Shown here piece after piece: positions 1 through 12,361 of a stretch of DNA of 64,000 nucleotides. The notes beneath the pieces are model-generated. The model did no database searches, was not told where the DNA came from, and saw only the letters and a list, made by a program, of their open reading frames with translations. Every line of letters starts with the position of its first letter. Position 1 is the stretch's first letter. The stretch comes from Alitta virens (taxonomy: Eukaryota > Annelida > Polychaeta > Phyllodocida > Nereididae). Location: positions 2,361,285 to 2,425,284 of the forward strand of contig OW028579.1 in NCBI GenBank assembly GCA_932294295.1, read 5' to 3'. Both the position numbers and the translations under genes were made by a program.

Positions 1-1
1 T

Positions 2-3000
2 GTCGACAGCGTTTATGACGACTCTTCATTAAATCCAGATACCAGGGCCAATCATGGCTACCCCCAAGTCAGAGACACATTGCCTTTCATTGACATCGCC
101 ATGGATGTTGATCTTTCAGAACATGATGCGTTCGATCTTGTGGAAGACTTCGAACGTTCTCAAACAAGTTTAGCGTCAGATGACACGATTCTCTCCTTAG
201 CTCAGAGGATGTGCAATATATATGAAAGCAAATCCCACAACCCTCTTGGCCTAGAAGAGCAGGTCAACCTGGGCAGAACTGAATATGATCTACACCAAGC
301 TGAAATGATCAGTGAATCTCACAGCTCTTGGCAAAATCAGTCGTCAGTGTATGACCAATTTGCCATGCCATCCTTGCCCCTTGAAAACAACAATGGCAGT
401 ACCCCTTTGAAACAACCTAGTGGTGAAACAGCAGTATTAAACCTTCAATGTAAGGACCACAGAACTGAAACAGCCTCACCAGAAGAAACTTTCCGGAGTC
501 CACCAGAACAATTTACTGCAAGAAGGCGATTTACAATTCCACGACTGAATATCATTCGAACCTACTCAGATGCTGCTGAGCCAAGTGATGAAAGTAATGT
601 ATTTCATCACAGAAGTCCTGGCATAAGTCCAGACAGATTATCAGCAGGAAGTCCAGGGAGATGGACTGGCAGTCCTGACAGTTTTGCGAGTTCTTACTGC
701 AGTTCTAACCCCAGTCCCGAGAGCTCTCTGACGCCTAGTCCTCGCAGTTCTTTGGCAAGTCCAATTTGGCCATTCAGGTAACTAATTAGTAATTGCAATT
801 GGCTATTGCCTTCAGTGTGAATAAATAAGGCCATTCAACTAACTATTGCCTTCAGTATGCATACATAAGTTTACTTTGGCCTTTTATGTAAATCACTGGC
901 TATAGCTTTCAGTTTGTATAAATCTGTCCATTTTGGCCATAAGGGTAACTAATTGCAATTGGCTAATGCCTTCAGTATGTATTTGTTATACCTATATTAT
1001 GAATTAGACACACAACTGTCATATGTCTCATAAGTTGAAAGTAACATCTTATCTTATTTTCACAGCGAACATCCCAGTCTCTCACCCAGGCGATCATCAA
1101 CTGAAAGTATCCCAGATATCAACTCAACATCTCCCTCAAGCACAGGTCAGTCCCCCTCAAATCTATCTAATCTTATGATATATTATAATTTTATTATCCT
1201 TAAGTTTTGTATCCCCAAATCCTACACAATTACATTCATATGTTACAGATTCAAAACGTTCACACATCCTTCCACCCTGTCGCGTTTGCAGTGCAGCAGC
1301 ATCTGGCTTCCATTATGGCGCTAACACGTGTGAAGCTTGCAAGGTATTCGTCGTATATTTTCAATAATGATTATATATACTGTACGTAAATGATTCAATT
1401 AAACCACATAATCGAAGATGCCCAAGAATACTGGCCCCATGGCAGCTCTTCCTCCAGAGCAGATGCTGAATGTGACGACTCTTCAATAAATCCAGACACC
1501 AGGGCCAATCATGGCTACCCTCAAGGCAGAGACACATTGCCTTTCATTGACATTGCCATGGATGTTGATCTTTCAGAACATGACGCATTCGATCTTGTTA
1601 TGATGAGACATAAGATTATGAAATTTAACTTTAGTTTGTTGATTTATTGCAGGGCTTTTTCAGGAGAAGCATGGTGAGAAAGCAGGAATATGTTTGCACC
1701 AAAAGCAAGAACTGTCAAATTGACTTCAAGGTGAAGAGGAAAGTGTGTGCTTACTGCAGATACCAGAAGTGTCTGGAAGCCGGCATGTGCAGGACAGGTT
1801 AGTGCACCTTATTAATCGTACATCAAAATTATTATTAATTATGAAAAAAAAAATTTTTTTTAACCGAACAAGGAGTACAATTGAGTACAATATACATGTT
1901 ACGAATGACTGGGATTCGAGCACAAAAAGTAACTTTCAATGTCTCAGAGCAAATAAATAGTTAAATTATTATAAAAATTATGAAGTGAGATGTGCAAATT
2001 GTTCTGAGAAGTTAACTGAAACAATTTCAACTGAAGCCATTCTCTACAATCCATCAACTATAAAGGCTGTAATTTGTGTCATATTCAGGAATTAAAACAG
2101 GGAGATACACTTATGAAAAGAGGACAAAGGACATCTTAGAAGTTCAACAATTGAAACGAGATCAAAACAAAGCAAGCAGACAGTCAGCCATGATTGATAG
2201 AACTGCACGTGTCAAGGATATCATGGCTGAAATCAGGATGGTGTCAGAAAAGCACAGAAGTATTTTGGACTATGAGCCACAGAAGGCAGCACTCATCAAA
2301 TATATGGTATGTTCAGTGTCATTTGAAGCTGATTTAGCACCCAGCACATGGTAGCACCTTGAGTGATCCCTTAAATATTGGCCTTTTTAATCTGTTTATT
2401 AATTTGACATTATTTTAGGGAGGTTACAATGCATAATTTCTGTTTTGGTTTTCACCGTGTCAAAATAATGACCGTAACATCTTACGAAGTATTCTGGGTA
2501 GAATACGTAATTAGTCAAAGCTAATATACTTGAATTTTGTATTATTCCAGGAAGAACAGGAGCTTTTAGAGGAGACATTTGGCAGCCTTAAACCTGTAGA
2601 ACAAGATGATTTTCTCCTTACCTATGAACAACTAGGTATTGAGCTTGACAACAGAAGAGATGTTGTAGATGCCCTATTAAAGGGTTTCGAGAGAACTTCC
2701 TTCCCCCGACTCATCACTTACATCAGGGACTTCCCCGGATTTGGTCCTCTGAAGTTTTCTGATGTTCTCAATCTTTTGAAGTGTAAGTAATTTTGGTTTA
2801 TTGGATTTAACATTAAAATATTCTGTTACCGGTAAATGATTTGACCGAAATTGAGGCGAGACTGCATGATTGAACGAACACATTAGCTTTTGGAACTGGG
2901 AGGAACATGTCACTTTGTCTGCCACTGAAAACTGTTCTAATGAGACACTTAAGGGGCGTTTACACTATCACGTATAAAACCTACGTATGACCTCGTACAT

Positions 3001-5726
3001 GAAAAATTGGCTATACGTGCTCACTCGTGGCTCTGTCAATCATGTATAAATTCTTTCCACGATTGTACGTGGGGCATTCGTAGATTGCTCGCTGGAGAGC
3101 CGTCAAACACTCGCCAGACATCCCTAAAATGCTCACCAGACATCCCTAAAACGCTCGCCAGATGTCCGTCGTCAGGCATCCTTGAGGCATCCTTGAGGCA
3201 CTCGTAGATCGTTCATAGATCGCCTGTAGATTGCCCGTAGATCGCCCATACGAGCTGTCAAGGATGGGGTGGCTACGTATGGCCAAGGATGGCCACGGAC
3301 GTATGTAGAATGTACGTAGAATGTACGTAGAATGTACGTAGAATGTACGTAGAATGTACGTAGAATGTACGTAGAATGTACGTAGAATGTACGTAGAATG
3401 TACGTAGAATGTACGTAGAATGTACGTAGAATGTACGTAGAATGTACTTAGGAAGCTCGCCGACAGACCCCTAAGCAAGTTATGTATATAAACAATCACT
3501 TGTAAAACGTTCGCCAAAGTTTTAAACATGCCTAAAAATGTTTGCCTTCCTTACGGATGTTCGTGAGTAGTCAAGCTCCAACAGGTGCGTCCTATGGATT
3601 AGCGAGAGTATCCTTGAAACGCTCGGCGAGTGGATCATGTATGGACAAAGATGAGCAAGAGTAAGAACAAATGTTCATCCGTCATCATACGTAGGTCTTA
3701 TATGCTCTACTCCTGAGTTAATATGTGCTTGAGCCTACATGTAGTTTTTTTCTCTTTTCATCTGTAGCAATAGGTCCACCTTTTACATTTCTCCTTGCAG
3801 TACACTTTTACTGTTGATAGTTTTACTTGTCTGATGCAGAACAGTGACTAGATGATGCCTTTTTCAATAACTGTCCTGTCGGTTTTTCTGTTCATTGCCT
3901 TGTCTTGATTTGTCATTCTTTGTGTGCTTAAGTTATAGTTATATCCAGCAAAAATGTCCAACATAGCTACAACTTATACTGGAATATTAAACCTATTTAC
4001 TCATTTGTTTGATTTTAACTGCGCTATTATGCAGGAAATACACTGTTGATACTCATGAGAGAGATAATTAGCATTTCCGTTGGTTATATCCCTCTCAGTA
4101 CAATAGGAAAACTATCTTGGTGCAGCATAAGAACTCAGAACTCAGAACAATTTATTCGAAATATCACATATTAAAATATGTACATTTGGGAGTGGCCCTC
4201 TAAGGCAGAAATTCTGCCGCTATCAAGGGCCACACCCTAGTTAATAAACAAAATTTCAAAATTCAAACCATGATAATTTTAAGACTTTTTAGTGATGAAA
4301 TTGCAGATGTATATAGGTACAGTTCACTAATGTAATGTCAGTGTTAATGAAAATGATGAGTTGGGAGAGGGATGGTGAATCTTTGGTCCATTATAACTAA
4401 TGTTATTGTCATTTTCCTTCCATACAGATCACTTCTTCGACCTCTGGTTCTTGCAATGTACAGAATGCATCAGCAACACTGGACATGTAACAAGTGCCTT
4501 CCAAACCATCTTCGAGATTGCTCAGATTATCGGAGTCAAAGAGACGGACTGTGTCCTGAAAATGATAGAGAGAATCAAGAGGCTCAGGCTAACATTGGAA
4601 GAAAGCATTCTTCTTCAAGCAGTTGTTTTACTGACATCTGGTGAGTTTTCCATGAAATAGAAAATTTTGGGTGGGTGGATTAGTGCTGTACATCCTGTAT
4701 TTCTGCACCTGATGGGCTGATTAGAACAGGCAGGGACCATGGCAATGAGACGATGGATGAAACAGCCATCCAACTGAGGCTCAACTGGGAATCGAACCCG
4801 GTTCCCAGCGGATGGAAGCCCAGTGGTTGGAAGACCAGCGTTCTACAACTGAGTTAGGCCCCGCCCACTAACAGTGTGGATAAGAGACGACCTATGAATA
4901 TTTAGAGCTAGGAACTGGGAATCTTTAGAGCTATTAATATATTCCAAGACATGAAAGTATCCAGTTGGGTGTACCCTCTAGAAGATTTATATATTTTTCA
5001 TTTCACATTACTCACATATATGGCAGTGTAGTCTAATAAAAAATTGTTTTTGATTGCACATTACACAATAGAGTCTTTTCACTGAACAGCCCTGAATTCA
5101 GCAAGTCATAAGTCTTTCCTCTCCTCTTCTTACTCCTTTTGCTTTTCAGACACAGTAGGTAATAACTAACTGATTTATAAATATAAATTTCTCAGAAAAA
5201 AAAAAAAATCAACTAAATGATAAAGTGTCAAATATATATTAAAATGCATTAAAAATACTGCTGCTTTGATGCACTTTGCTTCAGCCAATGACAGTCAAGG
5301 GTGGGAACTTTTTCAGCCAATAGAATTGCAGTGTTCTGTTTTAGCCACCTGGTGGAAATACAGAGAACCTTCCATGAAAATCCACTATTATATAGTTATT
5401 TTACACCATGCAGTTTATTAGCGCCAGATCATTTCATTTTATTGTCATGGTATATATTTTTTTATTTTACTTATAATTCAGATCAAAGCAATATCGAACA
5501 CCCAGAAATCACAGAGTCACTTCTTGTTACCTATTGTGACACTCTTCAGTGTGTCCTCTCATCATCACACCCTGATGACCTTCAAATCTTCCCCAAGGTC
5601 ATGCAAGTGGTCTCTGACCTTCGCTACATTTCCTTTGTGACCAGAAAGGGCATCTCATCTACTCTAACATCTATGGATAGTTCACTGTACCCACTGATGA
5701 CTGAAATTATTGAAGGGTTCAGATAG
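2..5726 (+). CDS. Orphan nuclear receptor, NR1-like, 5'-partial
   Basis: Ligand-regulated-type transcription factor acting in the nucleus. Exons, joined by reading phase and GT-AG sites: 2-777, 1066-1145, 1249-1343, 1653-1797, 2089-2306, 2551-2782, 4428-4640, 5482-5726 (667 aa visible, stop TAG at 5724). The N-terminal part is Ser/Pro-rich with many S-P/T-P sites. Zinc finger 1 (exon 1249-1343) is C-x2-C-x13-C-x2-C with P-box CEACKGFFRRS split by an intron. Zinc finger 2 (1653-1797) is C-x5-C-x10-C-x2-C, followed by a KTGRYTYEKRTKD extension. The ligand-binding domain (2551-5726) has an FPGFGPLKFSDVLNLLK signature-like segment and ends in PLMTEIIEGF, which fits the AF-2 pattern (LMTEII). The frame is open to the window edge, so the start codon is upstream. 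The subfamily is not certain; the DBD C-terminal extension suggests an invertebrate orphan NR1 group. Confidence 0.88.
1458..1596 (+). pseudogene. Duplicated copy of nuclear receptor N-terminal exon inside DBD intron
   Basis: Positions about 1474-1598 repeat 17-142 of the first exon nearly base for base, in the same orientation, but lie in the intron between the two zinc-finger exons. The copied frame is open. Over 42 aligned codons I count eight changes, six of them synonymous, the others Leu to Ile and Val to Gly. A pyrimidine-rich acceptor (ctcttcctccag) ends at 1457, and a GT at 1597 could act as a donor in phase 0, the phase of the next exon (1653). Homology stops abruptly at 1598. It may be an unused exon relic or an alternative first exon that would skip zinc finger 1. 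Confidence 0.7.
2953..3706. mobile_element. TIR element with 11-bp periodic core (copy 1, intronic)
   Basis: This non-autonomous DNA element sits in a nuclear receptor intron. The left end is GGGGCGTTTACACTATCACG followed by tataaaacctacgtatga. The right end (about 3684-3706) contains the reverse complement of that inner part, while its outermost bases are lost or diverged. The interior from about 3060 is a run of diverged 11-mers, ending in 13 exact copies of gtagaatgtac at 3305-3447. No transposase is encoded. The outer end matches the element at 11691-12361. Confidence 0.6.
3305..3447. repeat. 11-bp tandem repeat, 13 perfect copies
   Basis: The unit gtagaatgtac is repeated exactly 13 times (143 bp). 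It contains gtac and produces a spurious repetitive open frame on the minus strand. Confidence 0.95.
4187..4250 (-). mobile_element. SINE family B fragment
   Basis: Resembles the 3' end of the tRNA-like SINE at 17630-17885: both show 'ccctctaaggca' followed by a short hairpin (attctgccgctat here, ttcttgccactat there). Only the 3' end is present. Confidence 0.45.
4669..4866 (-). mobile_element. tRNA-derived SINE family A, copy 1
   Basis: On the minus strand it starts gggcggggcctaactcag, with an A-box-like region and a B box (GGTTCGATTCC), followed by a body shared with the copies at 52664 and 59453 (ggatggctgtttcatc, ctgcctgt, gtgcagaaatacagga). It lies in a nuclear receptor intron. No clear target-site duplication was seen here. 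Confidence 0.85.
5065..5395 (-). repeat. Interspersed repeat, inverted copy of 19925-20225
   Basis: The reverse complement of this intronic stretch matches 19925-20225 in several blocks, for example ggaaggttctctgta, cccttgactnt, attggctnaagcaa and gctgaattcagggctg. The two copies differ by small indels and substitutions. No open frame of note. Likely a transposon remnant of unknown class. Confidence 0.7.
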
Positions 5727-5832
5727 CAGGGTGATATGCCCTGATAAGACCTTTATTTGCAAATGCATAGGACGCACATACTGATACTCAATGACAAACC
5801 GACTGTATATCAGTTATATTTGTAGTCAATTA

Positions 5833-5838
5833 AATAAA
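5833..5838 (+). terminator. Poly(A) signal of the nuclear receptor gene
   Basis: AATAAA lies 107 bases after the receptor stop codon, followed within 50 bases by a T-rich and GT-rich stretch. Assignment rests on position and motif only. Confidence 0.6.
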
Positions 5839-8436
5839 CATTTTTTTCACCAAAATGGTTGTTGCAATTTTTTGATGGTTGAACGAGATGATTGAGAATA
5901 AAATTAAGGTTGCAAACAAAGGAACAGACTCAGACTCAGAACAGTTTATTTCATATATGCATACACACAACGATTAATATATATATATATATATTATATC
6001 TTAATGAAAGTATGCAATCTGTAGGACACTTCAAAGATAATGAAATATCGCTAAAGAAGTGCCCCCTGTTTCAGGATATCCCCCTCCAAATCATTCTCAT
6101 ATTACACAGGAGACAGAAGGACATAAGTATGCGCTAATGCACAGAGTAAGTTGCGATGATAACTTCCTAAATCATTACACTACTAACACTAACTAACACC
6201 AAAGGGTGCATAAAATAAAATATATACAAGAGGTGTATTTACTATTCAAATTTTTTTTTCTAATATTATCAATATGTGATACCAAAGGATGTATAAGAAA
6301 TGTCCTAAACAGTGCATATATATCAGAATATTCATGCAAGTAAGATATACATTTACATTATGCTATCTGAACCCTTGAACATATAGACTGTAGTTTGTGC
6401 TGTGTGACAACTGTGTGAGTAACATTTGTAAATTATATTAGGTGTCATTAAGTGAATGAAAAGGAATATGTAGCTGCTGTATTTTGATTCTGAGGTCCAT
6501 TATATATATAATCTTTAATCACACATAAATGGTGTACTTGATATGATACAATGTAGAAAAAGAAATTATAAAAAATTATTTACATAGTATAATGAAATCG
6601 AATTGTTTCTCAAATCTTCAATCGTTTGAATTGTCACAAGGTCACTTTCGCTGCATTTGTAATATGACACTTTAGAGGAGCAATTTAACATGTCACTCTT
6701 TGAAATTTCAGTTTTTCTCTGTATGTGGCTGAAGTTGCTGGAAATTATTGTGTTGGCACAGTTTATGCCATTTTGAGCCACATATCAAATTATAGCATTG
6801 TCTGAGTTCATCATTGACTTTAATAATGAGAGGAACCTCTTTGAAATCAGATCCCATGAATGTGGACAGTCCATAAGAGTAGAAATCTCACATGTGTTTG
6901 ATATGGGACTCCAAGAAGCTTTCTCACACACCGGTTCCACATTACTAAAACTGAAGGAGGTTCGAAGCTTTACCACTGCAAGGAGTTCTGGTGGACAACC
7001 TGAGGCCACCTAGTGTATGTGTGTATGATCACTAAATAGTGGTTACAGAGTATCAAATGATTTGACAGCCGCAAAAATATTAGCAAATAGCTTTTAGAGG
7101 TTTTACTAGCAGCAACAAAGTTAACTCTAGATATTAATTTTAAATACCTCCATAATCTATATAGCTAAGTGTGGTAACATTTTGCACAATCTTAACTCAA
7201 AGGTGGCCATGTTTACAAATGACCAGCCTGCACACTCAAGTTCAGCTAATTTAGTAATATTTTTGAAAGCCTTAAAATTAGATTTAACATTAGTTCCTAC
7301 AAATTATTTATTTACTTTAATAGAGTCCACATACCAAGTAACTAGAATATGACCGTTAAACATGTTTCCAGTCAATTCCAAGTCTATTTGAACCTCATAC
7401 TTGGTAGTTTGATATTTGTTGGATATTCGAGCAGCCATTTGATATTTGGCTGATTCATGTACAAAAACAAGCGAAAATACTATAAAAACTGGTTGTAAAG
7501 AACTAACGAAGATGTTACTTCATATGCTTATATGTTTTTGAAAGTCATTCTTTCCACTGTTAAGATTTTTTGGACAATATCCAATATCCAGTAAACTTCA
7601 CCTTGCGAATATCAAACGCATATCCAATATCAAACAAACTTCACGAATTGGAAACCAATATCTTGAACTTGGAAGTTTCACTTATAGGGCTGTACACCTT
7701 TATCTTTAATACGAACATATTACGATACAGTAAAGTCAATACGATACGTATCATGATGCGTATCATTAAGCTATATCAATAGGAGAATAAACAAAGCATA
7801 TTGACAATTCACAATGACACATAATGAACAATATTTTTATGTAATAATTCCAGAATGTTGTTAAATGTTGTTGCAATGAAAATGAGCTGATATTTTTCTT
7901 CAAAATCACTGGAACATCAGGGTAGTAGGTGTCTTATTAGCTCAAAAACACTGCCCTGAATATCGTTTAATTGTATCGTTATTATGAATAACGGTTATCA
8001 ATACCCGTATCGTTATCCTTGTACCGATACAAAAGGTATCGAGAACCGGTGTACAGCCCTATTCACTCCAGATGACGCCGATCATGTGAATCCAGGACTC
8101 TCATTGGTTAAAGCAATCTCTCAGCCAATAAGAGTCTTGGACTCACATGATGTCATCTGAAGTTTAGCTTCCAAGTCTATGGAGTTTGTTTCCAGCTCTA
8201 TGAATCTGGCTATAAGAGCTTCAGTGTAACTTTGTCCCTGGTAAAGAAGGGCATGTCACACTGTCAATTTTGTTGATTTCCCATGTAGACCCATGTTGTA
8301 CTGGCTTTATATTTAATTTTCTTCCTCTGCAGTCTAGACAAATTTAGAAAGAGCGAGGACCCTACTCAGGTTTGCCACACAAATTGTATGAGGTTCTTTT
8401 CAAATAAAAAATTCAGCTTCACGGGACACCATGTGA
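5839..8436. other. Intergenic, no supported gene
   Basis: AT-rich DNA with a short (AT)n run at 5976-5996, LINE-tail-like text (actcagactcagaacag near 5929) and a foldback at 8066-8162. Short frames at 6785-7013 exist on both strands but show no recognisable domain or splice context. Confidence 0.6.
8066..8162. mobile_element. Foldback (snap-back) element
   Basis: The two halves are imperfect reverse complements: the left half carries gatgacgccgatcatgtga and the right carries tcacatgatgtcatc, and both have a CCAAT/ATTGG core near the centre. The roughly 45-bp arms could form a hairpin. The class is unknown. Confidence 0.6.
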
Positions 8437-10897
8437 ATTCAACTCTCCACTTGGCTAAGGCACTCAGCCAGTTCAGTTTCCAAATCTAGGAGTTCTGCAC
8501 TAAGTGTGTTTTTGATCTTCATGGACTGGTCTCATGTTCGTGTTAATTTGTAGGATTTAATTTTTTTTTAAATGTTATTGCCCAAAAACATGTACTGGAT
8601 AAATTCTAATGAAATTATATGGGTGGGCAAATAAAGATAAGGTGAATGCAATTTTGGACAAATGTTGGTCTAATTGATACACTGTATTGCCATTTATATG
8701 TAAAAAAAACAAAAACAACAACATTCAGACTAAGTGATTCAGATCACATTCTAGAATTTGGATGCACTTCTGAAGAACCTTCAAAACTGAAATACCTGTG
8801 AGGCAGTTTTTGATGGAGACAAACAGCCTCCAAATGCACAAAGAACCTGTGGGGTAGTTCACAGTACCCATAGGTGTAGCTCATTATACCTTCATTTCTT
8901 ATAGTTTATCACGTTTAGCTTTAGTAATTTTGCAGGTGAATACATGACAGTCTAACGTATGGTCAGCTATCAATAAGAGTCTAGCACAATTTGCACACTC
9001 CTTATGACTTTATTATTGTTAAGTATAATAATTTCTTTTTTCAAGATCATTTAAAATAATGGAATATTTGTTAACCATTAAAAATAAAACAGCCTGTAAC
9101 CTCATACTGACAATATTAGGACACCAGTGTCATATTATAGTCACCTTTGTTTATGCTAGATTGTTGCTAAAACAAATGAGTTCTCCCTGGTAAAACAGCT
9201 TCTGCTGTAAAAAGATGAATTAAATTCTTAAAAGGAAAATTTTTGTGAATTTACTTCTTCAGACTTTTAGTGCATATCAAAAAGTTGATGCTTCAAACAT
9301 GCAAGTTTGAAGAGGAACTCTGATGACCAACAAGCATGGTTTTCATGCACTCTCTACTTCTTGGCTTATTTTGTATACAAATTGGAACAATTTGTCCTTG
9401 AATGACATTGAAGTTTCAAAATGCTACTGCTTCAGTGGTACAACTGCTCAACAGATGAAATAAGGGAGCTTTATTTGAAACTGACCAAATTAGGACACTG
9501 ACCATAATAGAGCACCATACGCTATTATTACATACGTTAATTGTCTTTGCACTAGCCACACCTGCTCTGTTTGCAACTGATGTCATGGTAGTATATTGAA
9601 CAGTGAGTTTTACACCGGCAAGCTAATTGAGAAGGTTTTGCACCTTGGCCAAACTCAACGCTTAAGGACTGTAGACCTGACACTTTATAAACTATCTGCC
9701 GATGTAAGCTTTTTTGCTGAATATTCAGGCTTTCGAGGATGGTTGTGTAATATAATTTGTCACACAAAGATGTGTACAAGGTGTGCTCTCTTGCTAGGAT
9801 TTAGAGGCCTTGAAAAAGGCCATAGATTGTTTTGGATTATTCTTGTTTTTCTACTGGAACATCTACAGGAACCGGATAAGGTGATTACTTCTTCGGAGAC
9901 ATCTGAGTCATAAGGAAGTACGAGTTCATCAGCTGGCTCATGTTGAGCGGAGTCGAACTGGCGGGAAGGTTGTCACTGGCAGACGGCAAGGATCCAACTG
10001 AAGGAGGGTTCAAGGAAGAAGAACCAGGCACCACTGGAAAAGGTACAGCAGAGAAGACACCCAATGAAGATGAAGGCCCAGCTCCAGAAGACTGGTAGGT
10101 ACCTCCAGGCTGGAATGTGGCAACATGAAGCTGATGGAGCTATTGCTGCTGCTGCTGCTGCTGAAGAATCAACTGCTGTGGTTGCTGCTGCTGTTCCTCT
10201 TGTGCCTTCAGCTGCAGGAAGAATGACATCAGCTGGGCTTTGACGTCGTCATACGTGTCCCAGTCCAACTGAAGACACTTAGAATATATGTAGTCAGTCA
10301 TTGAGCGGATTCTCTGGGTCTTTGGATCTGCAGGAGGAGGAAGAGGAGGGGGAGGCTGTGCGATGGCTTTCATGTGCTGGCCAATCCTTGCAGCTGTCTG
10401 CTGAGCAGACTGGACTATGTCAGCTAATTTGGAGCTTGATGCGGAAGAATGATCACCAGTATCCAGTATTCTTCCTCTTCTTGAAGGGACCACCCTTGGT
10501 GTTGTCGCTGGGAAGACTGGACTTGGCTCGACGTCAACTTCTTCAACTTCTTCCAGTTCTTCAGGCCCAGAATCTGCCTGCCCTGCACTGGAACTGTCAT
10601 CCAAGTTGGGCAGTTGCTTCTTGCTCCTAGCAATCTTCTTCTTTAGGTTGACAGCTTGATGAGATGGCACCCTGGAGATGTGTTGCTCAAGGAACCAAAA
10701 GTTGGCAATGATCCACTTCTCCTTCTCTGTCACATTTCTCTTGGCTGTACCGGAAGGGCCCTGCTTGATGAGCTTCCCGGCACTGGTTCTGATAGACTCA
10801 GCCAGGTCTTCAACTGTAGTCCAGTACAGAGGACACTGAGGGTCTGTGCCTTGTCATCGATGAGCCTCATCTTCCTCTGATGATCCTTGTAGTCCCT
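8437..10897. repeat. 2.4 kb duplicated segment, copy 1
   Basis: Direct repeat of 23089-25576, collinear over the whole length with scattered substitutions and small indels. The largest difference is about 85 bp present only in copy 2 (about 24342-24434). It carries the 3' part of a MADF-type gene on the minus strand. Copy 1 stops at about 10897, whereas copy 2 continues into the gene's 5' part, so copy 1 is 5'-truncated relative to the gene. Confidence 0.9.
10140..10897 (-). pseudogene. MADF/Myb-SANT-like protein, 5'-truncated and frameshifted copy
   Basis: Sequence-specific DNA-binding-type protein, probably transposon-derived. The minus strand reads a MADF-like N-part (kmrLIDDKAQTLS, frame X), then after a shift ESIRTSAGKLIKQGPSGTAK and VTEKEKWIIANFWFLEQHI in a second frame. 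That frame stays open through an acidic linker, a Pro-rich stretch, a helical segment near DYIYSKCLQLDW and a poly-Gln tail ending at a TAG (10140-10142). The 197-aa open part is only the C-terminal half of the family. The frameshift is shared with the copy at 24880-26079, so it predates the duplication. The start and about 300 upstream codons are missing. Confidence 0.65.
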
Positions 10898-11690
10898 TCT
10901 AAATAGGATGTCAAAATTCACCTGGTTTTCTTTTAAAGCAATTAAATAAGAAAGAAAGAGATTGGGAAAGGTTAAAGGAAAGTTTATCGTAATTGTCACC
11001 TGGGACAATTGCAAGTCTAGTATAAGATTACTTTTAAAAGTTTTGGATCAGCGACACACCTCATGGCATTTGCCATGATGCTGGAGAACCAGCTTTTCTG
11101 CCTTCTCTTGACTCATATCTAGCTATATATATATTATATATGCATATATAGCTGTGCTGCATGATGGGACGATTAATTTAAATATCTGCAGCCTATCAAT
11201 CACATAAATTCACTTAAACTTTTCGATTCAAAGATGCTCATCATGACGTTTGCCTTGCCGTTCGAGAATCTCTAGTGATTTCTCTGAAATGTTCAATAAT
11301 AGCTGCTAATAATCGTGGGTCATGTGACCCTCTTGGCCTTCGGCTATAAAGGCCTCTTGATGGGCATTTTAAACAGCCATCTCTCCATTACAAAAAGCCA
11401 TATTTACATTCGCAAAACAGCCATTACCCTGTAACAAGTCTACGATGTCGAATGTTCTATTAATTTCCGTTTTGTAGATCTGAGTGAATAAGTCAGTTAG
11501 TTAGTCAGTTAGTTATATTAATTGGCTAGTTAGTTGGCAAGAGCTAAACTTGCAGTTATTTAGAAGGTGTTTGCCTCAACAAAAGTCATCTCAAAGTAAG
11601 AGAGTTAATTAATCCGCTGTAGCAATATGGAATGCGACCAATAAGACCACCCTCCATTCAAAGGTTAGTGGTCTTATTGGCGACATAGCC

Positions 11691-12361
11691 TTAAGGGGCG
11701 TTCCCACTGTCACAAGTGGGGATGGCGAGTGAGCGTCGATGACGAAAAATTGTTAATCATGCTTATCCTTGTTCATACGTAATTCAATCGGCGAGCAATG
11801 TACGGATACTCCTGCTAATCCATAGAACGCTCGTAGTCCCTCCAGATCACTCGTGAATATCCATGGAAATCGTTACCATTTTTAAGCCAGTTTAAAAATT
11901 TGGTGTACCTTTGACGAGTAAAATTATTTACCTTTTTATGGGAATCACTCATGAGTCGCTCGCCAAGTGGTTGGCAAGTGGTTGGCAAGTGGTTGGCAAG
12001 TGGTTGGCGAGTGGTTGACGAGTGATCTATGGATGTTCGTGGCCACTCGTGAGCACTCGTGCTCACTCGCGGGCACACAGGTGAGGCTGTCCACTCGTGT
12101 ATACTTGCCACCCACTCGTGGTCAGTCTTGTACAGGTCGGGAGACTCTCGGGGACGCTCAGCTGACCTCCTTGGCCCACCCATCATTCTGCCCATCCGTG
12201 GCAACCCATGCCCATTCTACAAGTGCCTCATGGACACTCGTCAAAATAATTTATAGGTGATTAACAGAGGCATGAGTCACCATGAGTGAGCACGTATAGT
12301 CCATCTTGGACGTCCGTGGTCACTCATCTCTCTAACTTGTGATAGTGTGAACGGGGCTTGA
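11691..12361. mobile_element. TIR element with 11-bp periodic core (copy 2)
   Basis: Both ends are visible: left ttaaGGGGCGTTCCCACTGT and right GTGATAGTGTGAACGGGGCt, inverted to each other over about 27 bp and homologous to the element at 2953. The core at 11963-12075 holds 11-mers (gtggttggcaa repeated, then cactcgtgagc-type units). No transposase. Non-autonomous DNA transposon, superfamily undetermined. Confidence 0.75.

Noticed and set aside
3146..3529. 127-aa minus-strand ORF with repeated HSTYILRTFYV
   Set aside because: Purely the translation of the 11-bp tandem repeat; a period of 11 bases reads as an 11-residue repeat in any open frame.
6785..7013. Overlapping 71- and 74-aa ORFs on opposite strands
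   Set aside because: No domain, no splice signals in context, and coding on both strands at once is unlikely.
10301..10630. 109-aa plus-strand ORF
   Set aside because: Antisense shadow of the MADF-like pseudogene.
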